Shown: piece by piece, positions 1-8,811 of the stretch
Layout of the letters: each line of letters opens with the position of its first letter
How positions within the stretch are numbered: the first letter of the stretch is position 1
DNA from: Nitrospira sp.
GTDB lineage: Bacteria > Nitrospirota > Nitrospiria > Nitrospirales > Nitrospiraceae
DNA: 64,000 nt
Assembly (NCBI GenBank): GCA_024998565.1
Contig: JACOEM010000001.1
Coordinates: 248,001 to 312,000, forward strand
Reading direction: 5' to 3'
Notes under the pieces: model-generated
Database searches by the model: none
Seen by the model: only the letters and a program-made list of their open reading frames with translations
What the model was told of the DNA's origin: nothing
Position numbers and translations under genes: made by a program

Positions 1-996
1 CAGACATTCCTAGCGGCACATCCTGGAGTCATCCCCCACACCCACGCCTGGGGCAGCGGGCAGGAACTCCAGATCCCGTCTGAGCAAAGCCGCTCCAAGA
101 GCGACGAGTCATATTTTTTCGACGAAGACGGAACGTTGGTCGGGATGCTGTTCGTGTTTCGTTCCGGACTCGATCTCGCCCCCTACAAAACACTCCGCTA
201 TACCCTCTCCCGGCTGAAACCCAGCCTGGAGTTCTATTTGACCGTGGCCCAATTGGCCGATCGTCAGAACATGGAAGGCAGCACCATCTATGACACCGGC
301 GACGAAAAGACGACCACGCGATACCTCGTGCTGGGCGATCGCGGTAACCAACGCCTGCTCGAAGCCTCCTTTACGGTCGATCCCTACGTGAAGCTTTTTT
401 CTCCCTATCGCAAGGAGTTCCTTGACCGCCTCCGCGATACCGCTCAACACACCGGCGGCCAGCACCTCGACACCCAGGGGTCTGAGGACAAGGAACCCTT
501 CGCATCGCTGCAACAGTTCGCCCGCGGCCAAACCGCGCAACTGGCCTATTGCGGCACGAAAAACCAGGTCATCGCCCTCGACGCCTACCAGAAAGCCAGC
601 GCCTCAGGCTTCACCGGCACAGTCTGGCAAGCGGAGCTTCACCACCGATTGGGCGTCTCCTGGGAAGCGGCAGGCAACCTGGAGAAGGCGAAAAGCGAAC
701 TCCTCGCATCCTTAGCCCTACGCCCCAATTCCCCGGAAGTCGTCAACAACCTTGGTGCCGTGTACTGGAAACTGGGCGAGAAGAAAAATGCCCTGGCCTC
801 CTTCGAAAAAGCCATATTGATGCGCCCTAACTACGCCATTGCCCGCTTCAACGTGGCCGAGGCCATCGCAGATGACAACCCGAGGCGAGCTATTACGGAA
901 TACGAAACGTACCTGGCCCTCGTCGAAGGCATCCTCGAAGAAACGGACCGTGCCGCGCTCGCACAAAAACGCGTGCAAGCACTCAAGCATCAGTAG
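1..996 (+). CDS. TPR-repeat protein, 5' end outside window
   Basis: The reading frame is open from base 1, so the gene starts upstream of the window; about 331 codons are visible. The C-terminal part (roughly codons 200-320 of the visible piece) shows tetratricopeptide repeats with the usual pattern of small and aromatic residues (a VVNNLGAVYWKLGEKKNALASF-type unit followed by an A-I-MRPNYAIARFN unit). TPR arrays are protein-protein interaction scaffolds. The N-terminal visible part has no family I recognise. No neighbour points to a partner: the next gene is on the opposite strand. Repeat assignment is confident, specific function unknown. Confidence 0.75.
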   Translation, partial: QTFLAAHPGVIPHTHAWGSGQELQIPSEQSRSKSDESYFFDEDGTLVGMLFVFRSGLDLAPYKTLRYTLSRLKPSLEFYLTVAQLADRQNMEGSTIYDTGDEKTTTRYLVLGDRGNQRLLEASFTVDPYVKLFSPYRKEFLDRLRDTAQHTGGQHLDTQGSEDKEPFASLQQFARGQTAQLAYCGTKNQVIALDAYQKASASGFTGTVWQAELHHRLGVSWEAAGNLEKAKSELLASLALRPNSPEVVNNLGAVYWKLGEKKNALASFEKAILMRPNYAIARFNVAEAIADDNPRRAITEYETYLALVEGILEETDRAALAQKRVQALKHQ

Positions 997-1064
997 CGTC
1001 TATTTGGGTTGCTGCGTGGCCACTCGCCCGGCGTAGAGCCGAACGTGAGAAACGTGGGGGCAGA

Positions 1065-1481
1065 TCAGCGGGGAGACTTTTCGGCTTCTTCCTGACTGGT
1101 CTTACACTCAATGCATAACGTGGTCACAGGGCGGGCTTTCAGACGTTTGTAGGGGATATCGCCCTCACAGCCTTCGCAAATGCCGTAGGTCTGCGTGGCA
1201 AATCGCCCCAGCGCCTCATCGATTTTCTTGAGCAGTTTTCGCTCTCGTTCCCGGATACGAAACGAGAAATGCTGGTCGGCTTCAGCGGAAGCCTGATCAC
1301 TCACATCGGGAAATACTTCCAAACCGGTCGGATTCGTTAGCACCACGCCGGCTTCAGCCAAAATCGCCGCACGCTGCCCTTCAAGGTCTGCCAGGATATC
1401 GGGATACTTGACCCCGTTTGCCTTGTTGACCTTGGGTGGCTTTCGCCGAGCGACGGTGGTTTTTTTCGCGGGAGTCTTCAT
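1065..1481 (-). CDS. DksA/TraR-family zinc-finger protein
   Basis: A 138-residue protein with a lysine-rich N-terminus, a central helical segment (residues about 35-95) and a C-terminal four-cysteine zinc finger, CEGC then CIEC separated by 17 residues. This is the DksA/TraR layout, in which a coiled-coil finger enters the RNA polymerase secondary channel and modulates initiation. The acidic pair at the coiled-coil tip that defines true DksA is not obvious, so I leave the gene unnamed; it could be a sporulation YteA/YocK-like or general TraR/DksA homologue. It stands alone, facing away from the TPR gene and upstream of nothing co-directional within 100 bp. Confidence 0.85.
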   Translation of the reverse strand: MKTPAKKTTVARRKPPKVNKANGVKYPDILADLEGQRAAILAEAGVVLTNPTGLEVFPDVSDQASAEADQHFSFRIRERERKLLKKIDEALGRFATQTYGICEGCEGDIPYKRLKARPVTTLCIECKTSQEEAEKSPR

Positions 1482-1621
1482 CGAATACTCGGAATAGAGA
1501 TGCCGGTATTGTCTTCAGACCGTATACAGAAATTCGACTATAGCAGCCGGAAATCAAGGGGGTCAATCGGTTCTTCGAGGCTTCGCCGGGGCATCACCAT
1601 GCCCGATCCGGAGGATTCCGA

Positions 1622-2224
1622 TCAGAGATCCCTCCGGCCCTCGATCGACTTCACGAGGGTCACTTCGTCCGCATACTCGATATCCATTCCGACGGGAATG
1701 CCATAGGCGATGCGGGTCACTCGAACATGATGCGGCTTCAAGAGCCGGGTCAAGTAGATGGCGGTCGCTTCCCCCTCGATCGTCGGATTCGTCGCCACGA
1801 TGACCTCTTCCACTCCACCCGCCTTCACTCGATCCAGCAGCTCCTCGGCACGAATGTCCGATGGTCCGACACCGTCCAACGGAGACAACACCCCGAGCAG
1901 GACATGATACAGGCCTCGATAGCCGCCGGCCCGTTCTATTGCGTACAACGTACTGGGCTCTTCAATGACGAGAATCTTGCTGCGATCCCGCTTGGGATCC
2001 CGGCAGAACTCACAGAGTTCGCCCTCGGCAATATTCCGGCATTGTCGGCAGAAGGACAGTCCGTCCTTCACCGCCTGAATCGCTTCGGCAAGGCGCATCG
2101 CATCTTCCCGCTCTGCCTTGAGCAGATGAAAGGCCAGCCGCTGCGCGCTTTTCTGGCCGATGCCGGGCAGACGCACCAACTCCCGCACTAACTTCGCCAA
2201 CAGGCCCTGCTGATCAACACTCAT
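1622..2224 (-). CDS. recR: Recombination protein RecR
   Basis: A 200-residue protein of standard RecR length. It has the N-terminal helix-hairpin-helix (LVRLPGIGQKSAQRLAFHLL, residues 14-33), a C4 zinc finger (CRQC...CEFC) and a Toprim domain starting at the ILVIEEP segment and running to the C-terminus. RecR acts with RecO/RecF in loading RecA at gaps. It is the third gene of a dnaX-ybaB-recR operon, starting about 36 bp after ybaB, a very widespread arrangement. The gene starts at an ATG directly after the ybaB stop region. Confidence 0.97.
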   Translation of the reverse strand: MSVDQQGLLAKLVRELVRLPGIGQKSAQRLAFHLLKAEREDAMRLAEAIQAVKDGLSFCRQCRNIAEGELCEFCRDPKRDRSKILVIEEPSTLYAIERAGGYRGLYHVLLGVLSPLDGVGPSDIRAEELLDRVKAGGVEEVIVATNPTIEGEATAIYLTRLLKPHHVRVTRIAYGIPVGMDIEYADEVTLVKSIEGRRDL

Positions 2225-2260
2225 AACGCATCATCACATCCGGGAAGCGCGCCACCGCCA

Positions 2261-2584
2261 TCAAAACAACCCGGGGATCTTCATCCCGCCCGTCACGGCC
2301 TTCATTTCTTCCGCCATCATTTCACGGGATTTTTTCAGCGCATCGTTGCCGGCCGCTACGACCAGATCCTGCAGCATCTCGACATCGCCGGCCTTCACGA
2401 CTTCCGGATCGATCTTCACGCTCAGCAGATCCATGGCCCCGTTGACCGTCACCGTCACAATCCCGCCGCCCGCAGTCCCGGAAACGGTCTTGGTGGCGGC
2501 CTGCTCCTGCACCTTGGCCATCTGTTCCTGCATGGCCTGGGCTTGCTTCAAGATGTTGGACATATTCCCGAATGAACTCTTCAT
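2261..2584 (-). CDS. YbaB/EbfC-family nucleoid-associated protein
   Basis: A 107-residue protein beginning with an amphipathic helix rich in Gln/Met/Lys (NILKQAQAMQEQMAKVQEQ), then a beta-rich core with GGGIVTVTVNG and a C-terminal helix (MMAEEMKAVTGGMKIPGLF). This is the typical YbaB/EbfC fold, a dimeric DNA-binding protein usually encoded between dnaX and recR, as here. Its ATG overlaps the dnaX stop (ATGA), implying translational coupling. Confidence 0.95.
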   Translation of the reverse strand: MKSSFGNMSNILKQAQAMQEQMAKVQEQAATKTVSGTAGGGIVTVTVNGAMDLLSVKIDPEVVKAGDVEMLQDLVVAAGNDALKKSREMMAEEMKAVTGGMKIPGLF

Positions 2585-4458
2585 TCCTGTACCTCCTGCG
2601 CCGGAGCCGTCGTGCGAACTTCCGCCAGCTCTCCGCCGAACATCTCCAGGGCTTGTTTAACAAGGGGATGCGCCTTCGCCTGTTGCGTCAAGATCAGGCG
2701 CTGTTCCTGCTCCTTCGCAACCCGGATCTGTTTCATCGTAGGGGCGGCCCCTGGATCCTGTTCCGCCACCTCGACGATTCGAATTCGTACGGCACACCCG
2801 TAAAGACGTTCTCCCAACGCCGCCAAGGCTTGTAGGTTGTCTTCCTTCTCCAACATCGACCGCGCGGTCGTGGCCTGCTTGGCAAACCCCAACGTGATCA
2901 ACCCGCCCTCAATCTTGACCAGACGACCCATTTCAAGGAACGGCGCGATATTGGGATGATTCGTGGAAACCGCTTCTTGAAACTGCTCCCAATTCACTTC
3001 GGCCGCCACAGCCGACGCCTCGACAGAAGAAACAGCCTTGGGTTCCTGCTGAACCGGCGCAGCGGAAGCCGGAGAAACCACAGGAGCCGATAGGGGAGCC
3101 GCCGGCGGGCGAACAGACGGAACCGCTGCTTCACGCAGCGGTGCGGCAGAGGGCGCCTTGGGGGCGCTCCCACCAGCAGCAGACGACTTTGCAACAGTGT
3201 CCTGGCTACCTTTCGCACCGGCGGCTTTGGCGACGGGCGCAGGAGACGGTACCGCCTTATCCTGAGATTGCGCAGGCGTCTGTGTCATGACCCGGCGATC
3301 GGCTGCCGGTTTCTCAGGCTGAACAGGAAGGCGGCTGGATGGCTGCTGACCCTCAGCGGTTCGTAATAACCGGGTGGCACGAACCGCCGCCGTTTCGAGC
3401 ACAAACCGCGGATGGGCACTGACGCGCAAACTGTCTTCCGCAGCGGCATACATCCGAAACAATTCCTGCAATTGCTCGACGGTGAACCGCTCGGCGTCAC
3501 GAGCCAGCTGCGCCAAATCTTCTTCGGTCGCTTCGATGAGGCTCCGCAATTCAGGCCCTGACGGCACGACCGCCGCCACCAGCATATTCCGCACATATTC
3601 CACCAGATCGGCGCAGTAGGCGCGCACGTCATGTCCTTGATCCAACAACGCCGCGATGACCTGCAACGCCTTGGCGCTGTCCTGCTGGATTACTGCTTCG
3701 ACCATGGCCCGTATACGTTCCTGCGGAACCGCACCGAGCAACGCTTCGAGATCTTCGTGGCGAATGGTGTTGCCGCCGAACGCAATAATCTGATCCAGCA
3801 AACTGAGCCCGTCACGCATGCTGCCTTCGCTGGCCCGCGCCAAAGCCATCAGGCTGCGGTCTTCGATGGTCAACCCGTCCTGATCGGCGACATGCCGCAA
3901 CCGCTGCACGATCTCGGCTTTGGCGATCCGGCGAAAATTGTAGTGCTGACAGCGGGACAGGATCGTCGCGGGAATCTTATGTATTTCTGTCGTTGCGAAG
4001 ATGAACACCACATGCGCGGGGGGCTCCTCAAGCGTTTTCAGCAGAGCATTGAACGCTGAATTGGAGAGCATGTGCACTTCGTCGATAATGTACACACGAT
4101 ACTGTCCCCGGAACGGCGTAAACTTGACGTTCTCGCGAATCTCGCGAACGTCGTCCACGCTGGTGTTCGAGGCCCCGTCGATCTCGACCACGTCCACCGA
4201 CGTGCCCTGCGTAATCTCCTGGCAATTCGCACAAGTATTACACGGCGTTCCCGTCGGCCCCTGTTCGCAATTGAGCGCTTTGGCCAAAATCCGGGCGACC
4301 GTCGTTTTCCCCACGCCGCGGGTTCCGGAGAAGAGGAACGCATGGGCAATCCGCTTTGTCGCGATCGAGTTCATCAACGTCTGCACGACGTGGGACTGCC
4401 CGATGACATCGTCAAACGTCCCGGGCCGGTATTTTCTCGCGGAAACTTGGTAGTCCAT
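2581..4458 (-). CDS. dnaX: DNA polymerase III subunit gamma/tau
   Basis: A 625-residue AAA+ clamp-loader subunit. Walker A is GTRGVGKTT at about residues 45-53; a zinc module with four cysteines (NC, then CNTCANC) follows; the sensor region includes EVHMLSNSAFNALLKTLEEPP. Residues 1-370 match the conserved clamp-loader core. From about 375 to 490 there is a low-complexity Pro/Ala/Ser linker, then a C-terminal domain of tau type. I see no clear slippery run for a programmed frameshift to gamma. First gene of the dnaX-ybaB-recR operon, with the SRP RNA gene just upstream on the same strand. Confidence 0.97.
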   Translation of the reverse strand: MDYQVSARKYRPGTFDDVIGQSHVVQTLMNSIATKRIAHAFLFSGTRGVGKTTVARILAKALNCEQGPTGTPCNTCANCQEITQGTSVDVVEIDGASNTSVDDVREIRENVKFTPFRGQYRVYIIDEVHMLSNSAFNALLKTLEEPPAHVVFIFATTEIHKIPATILSRCQHYNFRRIAKAEIVQRLRHVADQDGLTIEDRSLMALARASEGSMRDGLSLLDQIIAFGGNTIRHEDLEALLGAVPQERIRAMVEAVIQQDSAKALQVIAALLDQGHDVRAYCADLVEYVRNMLVAAVVPSGPELRSLIEATEEDLAQLARDAERFTVEQLQELFRMYAAAEDSLRVSAHPRFVLETAAVRATRLLRTAEGQQPSSRLPVQPEKPAADRRVMTQTPAQSQDKAVPSPAPVAKAAGAKGSQDTVAKSSAAGGSAPKAPSAAPLREAAVPSVRPPAAPLSAPVVSPASAAPVQQEPKAVSSVEASAVAAEVNWEQFQEAVSTNHPNIAPFLEMGRLVKIEGGLITLGFAKQATTARSMLEKEDNLQALAALGERLYGCAVRIRIVEVAEQDPGAAPTMKQIRVAKEQEQRLILTQQAKAHPLVKQALEMFGGELAEVRTTAPAQEVQE

Positions 4459-4540
4459 GTTGCGTCGATCGTGTCGGGGCGGTGGTGCTCGTCCGTGCTG
4501 GCGGCGCCTGACGCGTCGCGCGAGATGTCATCGAAGAAGT

Positions 4541-4641
4541 GGGGCCAGGTGATCCTGCGGCACACAGAACGAACCGCTTACCGTTGCTTCCTTCCGGACC
4601 TGGCGGGGTTCACAGGGTTCTGTTGCACAGGGCCCGGCCCC
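4541..4641 (-). ncRNA. ffs: 4.5S signal recognition particle RNA (small bacterial type)
   Basis: Read on the minus strand, the region contains the invariant SRP RNA tetraloop motif CAGGTCCGGAAGGAAGCA at about 4589-4606, flanked by pairing arms. The two ends pair (5' GGGGCCGGG with 3' CCTGGCCCC), giving an RNA of about 101 nt, the usual size of the small bacterial form that binds Ffh. It lies between tRNA-Ser and dnaX on the same strand, a common location for ffs. Confidence 0.93.
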
Positions 4642-4709
4642 GTTACACTAAAGGATCTTCTCCGCTCGCCTAGAGTCATAGAATGGCTCGCGGTCGAGCT
4701 AGCTCTGTT

Positions 4710-4799
<90 letters not shown>

Positions 4800-5017
4800 G
4801 CGATCGGACGACTTCAAGGGGACGCATCTTATCACGCAGGTTTTGGTGCGGCAAGGTAAGCCGGAGCCTGCAAACATGCCACTGCGACGACGATGGGAAG
4901 TCCGGCTTTGAAGGCGAGAGCCCCCGAGGGCTCCGTGGCGACTGCCCTCAGGATGCCACCATTGACCACTCCTGCGCGCATTCCTATACTGCGGGACTAT
5001 TTCAGCGGAGGTACGTG

Positions 5018-7126
5018 ATGAAAATCCTGGTCGGGATCAGTGTCGTGATCCTGCTGCTCATCGTCCTGATCGTCGCGTTACCATTCCTCATCGATCTGAA
5101 CAAATATCAGGACCGGTACCGCCCCTTAATCGAAGAGGCCCTCAACCGGAAGGTCGAATTGCAGGACATTCGACTGACCATCTGGCCACGCATCGGCGCA
5201 AGGGTCGGCAGCTTTGTCGTGCAGGACGATCCGGCCTTTCGCACAGGCCCCTTCGCATCACTCTCTTCACTGGATGTCGGCGTCAAGCTGCTGCCGCTGC
5301 TCAAAGGCACAGTCGACGTCGAGGAGATCACCCTGCGTGACCCGGTCATCACGGTCCTGAAAAATGCCCAGGGCCAACTCAACATCTCGACCCTCGGTGC
5401 CAAATCACCGGCTCCGCCGGCTCCTTCGAAGCCTGAGGCCCCCGCGCAGGCGCCCGGGAGTCCCCTCCAAATCCTGGCGCTCTTTGCGGTGGACCGGGTC
5501 TCGATCGACGGGGGAACCCTCTCATATCGCGACGAGTCCACCCCGAAACCGACCGAGTACACCGTCACTAATCTCGAGTTCCTGCTCACCTCGGTCCATC
5601 TCGGCGAAAGCCCCACCGTCCACCTAGGGGCAACCGTGCAGCCCTACAACCTGCCCGTCCGGCTCGATGGCACGTTCGGTCCACTCGTTGAAACCCTGGA
5701 CCTGAAATCATTTACCTTCAACCTTGCACTGGGAAAGGTGGCGGTCGGCCTCAAAGGACGCGCGGTCGGTGGGAACCTGGACGCCACCGTCAATGCCCTG
5801 CAGATCGACACGGCGGATCTCCCTATCGCACTGCCGCTGACGAAGCCGGTCCAGATCAAGGATGTGCATCTCACCGTCCATGCCCTCTACCCGCTTCCGC
5901 CCGACACCCCGCCCGCCAATCAGGTCGATCTGACCGATCTGGGATTGACCCTGGTCATGGGCGGATCGGCGATCAACGTCAAAGGCACGGCCACTAAAGG
6001 TTTGGCCAACCTGACGGCGGCATCCGCCAGTATCAACTCCGCGGATCTTCCGGTAGCCATCCCCCTTACGAAGCCGGTCGAACTCAAGGACCTTCATGTG
6101 AACCTCCGGGCCAAATATCCGCCCAAGGAAGGAGCCGCGCCACTCGAACTCGCCGAGATTCCGAACCTGGGCCTCACCGTCGCCATGGGGAGCTCACGTA
6201 TCGAGGTCAAAGGATCGGTGCTCGGCGGATTGGCGAAAATCACTGCCAACTCAAAACTCATCAACACGACTGACCTGCCAATCGCGCTGACACTGAAGAA
6301 GCCCGTGGAGGTCAAAGACCTGCAGGCCGCAGCCGAAATGAAGGGACAGGAGGCTCGCCTCACCAACGCCTCGCTCCAACTGTTCGGCGGATTCGTCCGC
6401 ACGCAAGGAACGCTCGGCCTGGGTTCCGCCACTCCCCCCTTTAACGGCACGGTCTCGATTCAAGGCCTCCAACTCGGACCAGCCCTTCAGGCCGTCGGCA
6501 CCGACCAGGTGTCCATGAGCGGAACCGCCAACGCCGAACTGGCAGTCAATGGGCGTGGATTTACCCATCCGGACCTCGTCAAGGCCCTCGCAGGTACCGG
6601 CCGTGTGGCAGTGAAAGAAGGGAAAATCGAGGGGATCAATTTATTGCAGCAGGCCTCGATGTTGCTCAAAGTGGTCGGCGTTTCCTTAGACAACGTCAAA
6701 GCCACCGCTTTTTCCACCATCGAAAGCGACTTTGCGATCAAACAAGGGCTGATCGCCGTCCAGCGACTCCTCATCGACAGCCATGATTTTCAGGCCACCG
6801 GCGGCGGGACGATCGGCCTCGATCAGTCGCTCGACATGAAACTGAATTTGAATCTATCCCAGGCCTTGAGCCAGAAGATTGCGGCCGGTTCTCCCATCGC
6901 CAGAGTCGCACTGACCGGCGGGCGTCTCTCGCTGCCGCTGCTCATTACCGGCAGCACGCAGGCCCCTTCCTATGGACTCGACACAAAAATGTTTGCCGGA
7001 AAGGTCAAAGAGCAGGTGAAAGAAAAGGTCAAAGGCGCCGTGGGAGACCTCTTGAAGGGGTCCGCGAAACCGGACGATCTCAAACAGCAAGGCAAGGACC
7101 TCTTGAAGGGGCTCTTCGGGCGGTAG
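5018..7126 (+). CDS. AsmA-family protein
   Basis: A protein of 702 residues from the ATG preceded by GCGGAGG; an in-frame upstream extension would run through the tRNA-Ser and is rejected. Residues 4-26 form one N-terminal membrane anchor (ILVGISVVILLLIVLIVALP), followed by the AsmA start (LNKYQDRYRPLIEEALNRKV). The C-terminal part carries the conserved AsmA-like block around GRVAVKEGKIEGINLLQQAS. Three copies of a unit around LPIALPLTKPVxIKDxHL recur near residues 267, 344 and 419, about 76 residues apart. AsmA/YhdP proteins are thought to bridge the periplasm and move phospholipid; that is family knowledge. Followed closely by an MscS gene. Confidence 0.88.
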   Translation: MKILVGISVVILLLIVLIVALPFLIDLNKYQDRYRPLIEEALNRKVELQDIRLTIWPRIGARVGSFVVQDDPAFRTGPFASLSSLDVGVKLLPLLKGTVDVEEITLRDPVITVLKNAQGQLNISTLGAKSPAPPAPSKPEAPAQAPGSPLQILALFAVDRVSIDGGTLSYRDESTPKPTEYTVTNLEFLLTSVHLGESPTVHLGATVQPYNLPVRLDGTFGPLVETLDLKSFTFNLALGKVAVGLKGRAVGGNLDATVNALQIDTADLPIALPLTKPVQIKDVHLTVHALYPLPPDTPPANQVDLTDLGLTLVMGGSAINVKGTATKGLANLTAASASINSADLPVAIPLTKPVELKDLHVNLRAKYPPKEGAAPLELAEIPNLGLTVAMGSSRIEVKGSVLGGLAKITANSKLINTTDLPIALTLKKPVEVKDLQAAAEMKGQEARLTNASLQLFGGFVRTQGTLGLGSATPPFNGTVSIQGLQLGPALQAVGTDQVSMSGTANAELAVNGRGFTHPDLVKALAGTGRVAVKEGKIEGINLLQQASMLLKVVGVSLDNVKATAFSTIESDFAIKQGLIAVQRLLIDSHDFQATGGGTIGLDQSLDMKLNLNLSQALSQKIAAGSPIARVALTGGRLSLPLLITGSTQAPSYGLDTKMFAGKVKEQVKEKVKGAVGDLLKGSAKPDDLKQQGKDLLKGLFGR

Positions 7127-7144
7127 CAGTTGCGGGGAGGACGC

Positions 7145-7945
7145 ATGTCGTTGGCCAATCTGGTCACTCAATACATCGTGCAATACGGATTTCGAATTAT
7201 GGGGGCGATCCTGGTCGTCGTCGCCGCCCTGTTCGTCGCCAAATCGGTGGGGCGACTCTTCGAGCGCTGGCTCAACGAGCAGGACCTGGAGCCACCGCTT
7301 CGCCTGCTGCTGCTGCGTCTGGTGAAGGCCCTCGTGGTAATCCTCGGCCTTCTGATCGCGCTGGATCAACTCGGCCTGCAAATCGCGCCGCTGGTCGCCG
7401 GGCTCGGCGTGGCCGGCTTGGGGATGGGCCTTGCCCTGCAGGGCGTCTTGAGCAATGTCGTGGCCGGCCTCTCGATCATCTTCACCAAACCCTACCGGGT
7501 CGGCGAACATGTGTCGCTCTTAGGGGTGCACGGGGATGTCGCAAAAATCGATATCTTCACGACGACGCTCATGCATCCGGATCACTCCCGGATCGTGATC
7601 CCCAATCGCAAAGTCGTCGGAGAGATTCTGCACAACTTCGGCACGATTCGGCAGCTGGATCTCTCCATCGGGGTGTCATACCAAACCGATATCGACACCA
7701 CACTACGCGTGCTGCGCGACCTCGTCACCCGACACCCCAAAGTACTTCAGGACCCGGCTCCGATGATCGGGATTGCAGGTTTCGCCGATTCCTCCATTAC
7801 CCTGTCCATTCGGCCCTGGGTCCAAGTCGCGTCCGTCGGAGCCGCACACATCGAACTCAACCAAGCGATCCTTCAACGATTACAAGCCGATGGGGTGGAC
7901 ATCCCCTTTCCCCAGCGCGAGGTACGACTACTTAATCCTTCCTAA
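7145..7945 (+). CDS. Small-conductance mechanosensitive channel (MscS family)
   Basis: A 266-residue MscS-type channel. The start is taken as the ATG after GGGGAGGACGC. Three membrane helices occupy about residues 20-105; the third is the Gly/Ala-rich pore helix (VAGLGVAGLGMGLALQGVLS). The beta domain follows (PYRVGEHVSLLGVHGDV...NRKVVGE), then the C-terminal mixed domain. It would release solutes from the inner membrane on hypo-osmotic shock. It begins 18 bp after the AsmA gene, so the two are likely co-transcribed. A second channel of the other class (MscL) lies at about 15 kb. Confidence 0.93.
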   Translation: MSLANLVTQYIVQYGFRIMGAILVVVAALFVAKSVGRLFERWLNEQDLEPPLRLLLLRLVKALVVILGLLIALDQLGLQIAPLVAGLGVAGLGMGLALQGVLSNVVAGLSIIFTKPYRVGEHVSLLGVHGDVAKIDIFTTTLMHPDHSRIVIPNRKVVGEILHNFGTIRQLDLSIGVSYQTDIDTTLRVLRDLVTRHPKVLQDPAPMIGIAGFADSSITLSIRPWVQVASVGAAHIELNQAILQRLQADGVDIPFPQREVRLLNPS

Positions 7946-8077
7946 GACCAGAGCCGAAAATCACCCTCCAGAGCGCACATCCACGCCGTCGGCCTCCGGC
8001 CTGACTTGTTGACCCCGGCGCAACATGCTAGTCTAGACCCCTTTCGTGATAGAACGAGCGACCAAGGAGATCCCATC

Positions 8078-8695
8078 ATGAGCAGGCAGACGGACCTCGA
8101 TCGCCCCCGACGTTCAGAACGAACCTCGGGCAGCAGTCTCGCCGACACAGAAACGGAATCCGCGCTGACCGACGAACATGCAGCCGGCACCAACCTCGAC
8201 AAGATCCGCGACATTCTGTTCGGCGCCCAGGTCCGTGATCATGAGCGCCGGTTCGCCAAACTTGAAGCTCAGCTGTTGGCAGAAGCCGCACAATTACGGA
8301 ACGACCTCAAGGAACGATTCGCCTCGCTGGAGCAATACATTCGAAAAGAAGTGGACACGGTGACGGGCCGCTTGACGGCGGAAGAACAGGACCGCACCGA
8401 TGCCGTCGGACGCCTGACCACGGAACTGCAGACGCTGGCCGGCGTGCTCCAACAGACCGCGACCCAGCTGCGGGAACAGAGCGAGCAAGCGCATCACGAT
8501 TTGCGCACCCAACTCCAGAACCAGGCGACATCCCTCTCCGGTGATTTCACCCAGCAGCACGCCGCCTTATCGGCCACCCTCGACGATGCGGTTCGCCAAC
8601 TCTCACACCAAAAGACCGACCGCGCATCCCTTGCGACGTTGTTCCAGGAACTCTCACAGAGGCTCTCGCATGATCAGCCTCCGCAGCAGGCCTAA
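8078..8695 (+). CDS. Coiled-coil protein of the GTPase/OmpA cluster
   Basis: A 205-residue soluble protein with no signal peptide or membrane segment. The start is the ATG preceded by AAGGAGA; an upstream in-frame ATG would add 24 residues without a ribosome site. After a charged, disordered N-terminus, a conserved-looking segment NLDKIRDILFGAQVRDHERR (about residues 43-62) leads into a long heptad-rich helix to the end. No enzymatic motif. It is followed at 116 bp by the OmpA-domain gene and then the GTPase gene, so I infer a scaffold or partner role in that cluster. Function unknown. Confidence 0.7.
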   Translation: MSRQTDLDRPRRSERTSGSSLADTETESALTDEHAAGTNLDKIRDILFGAQVRDHERRFAKLEAQLLAEAAQLRNDLKERFASLEQYIRKEVDTVTGRLTAEEQDRTDAVGRLTTELQTLAGVLQQTATQLREQSEQAHHDLRTQLQNQATSLSGDFTQQHAALSATLDDAVRQLSHQKTDRASLATLFQELSQRLSHDQPPQQA

Positions 8696-8811
8696 CTCCA
8701 CGCCGATTGGTCAACGGTTCCGGTCTGCCCTTCAGATCGCGCATACGACTGTTTCCCCGGCAACGATGTGTCGTATAGAATACTCTCCTTCCTTCAGGCC
8801 ACGGAGACGGG

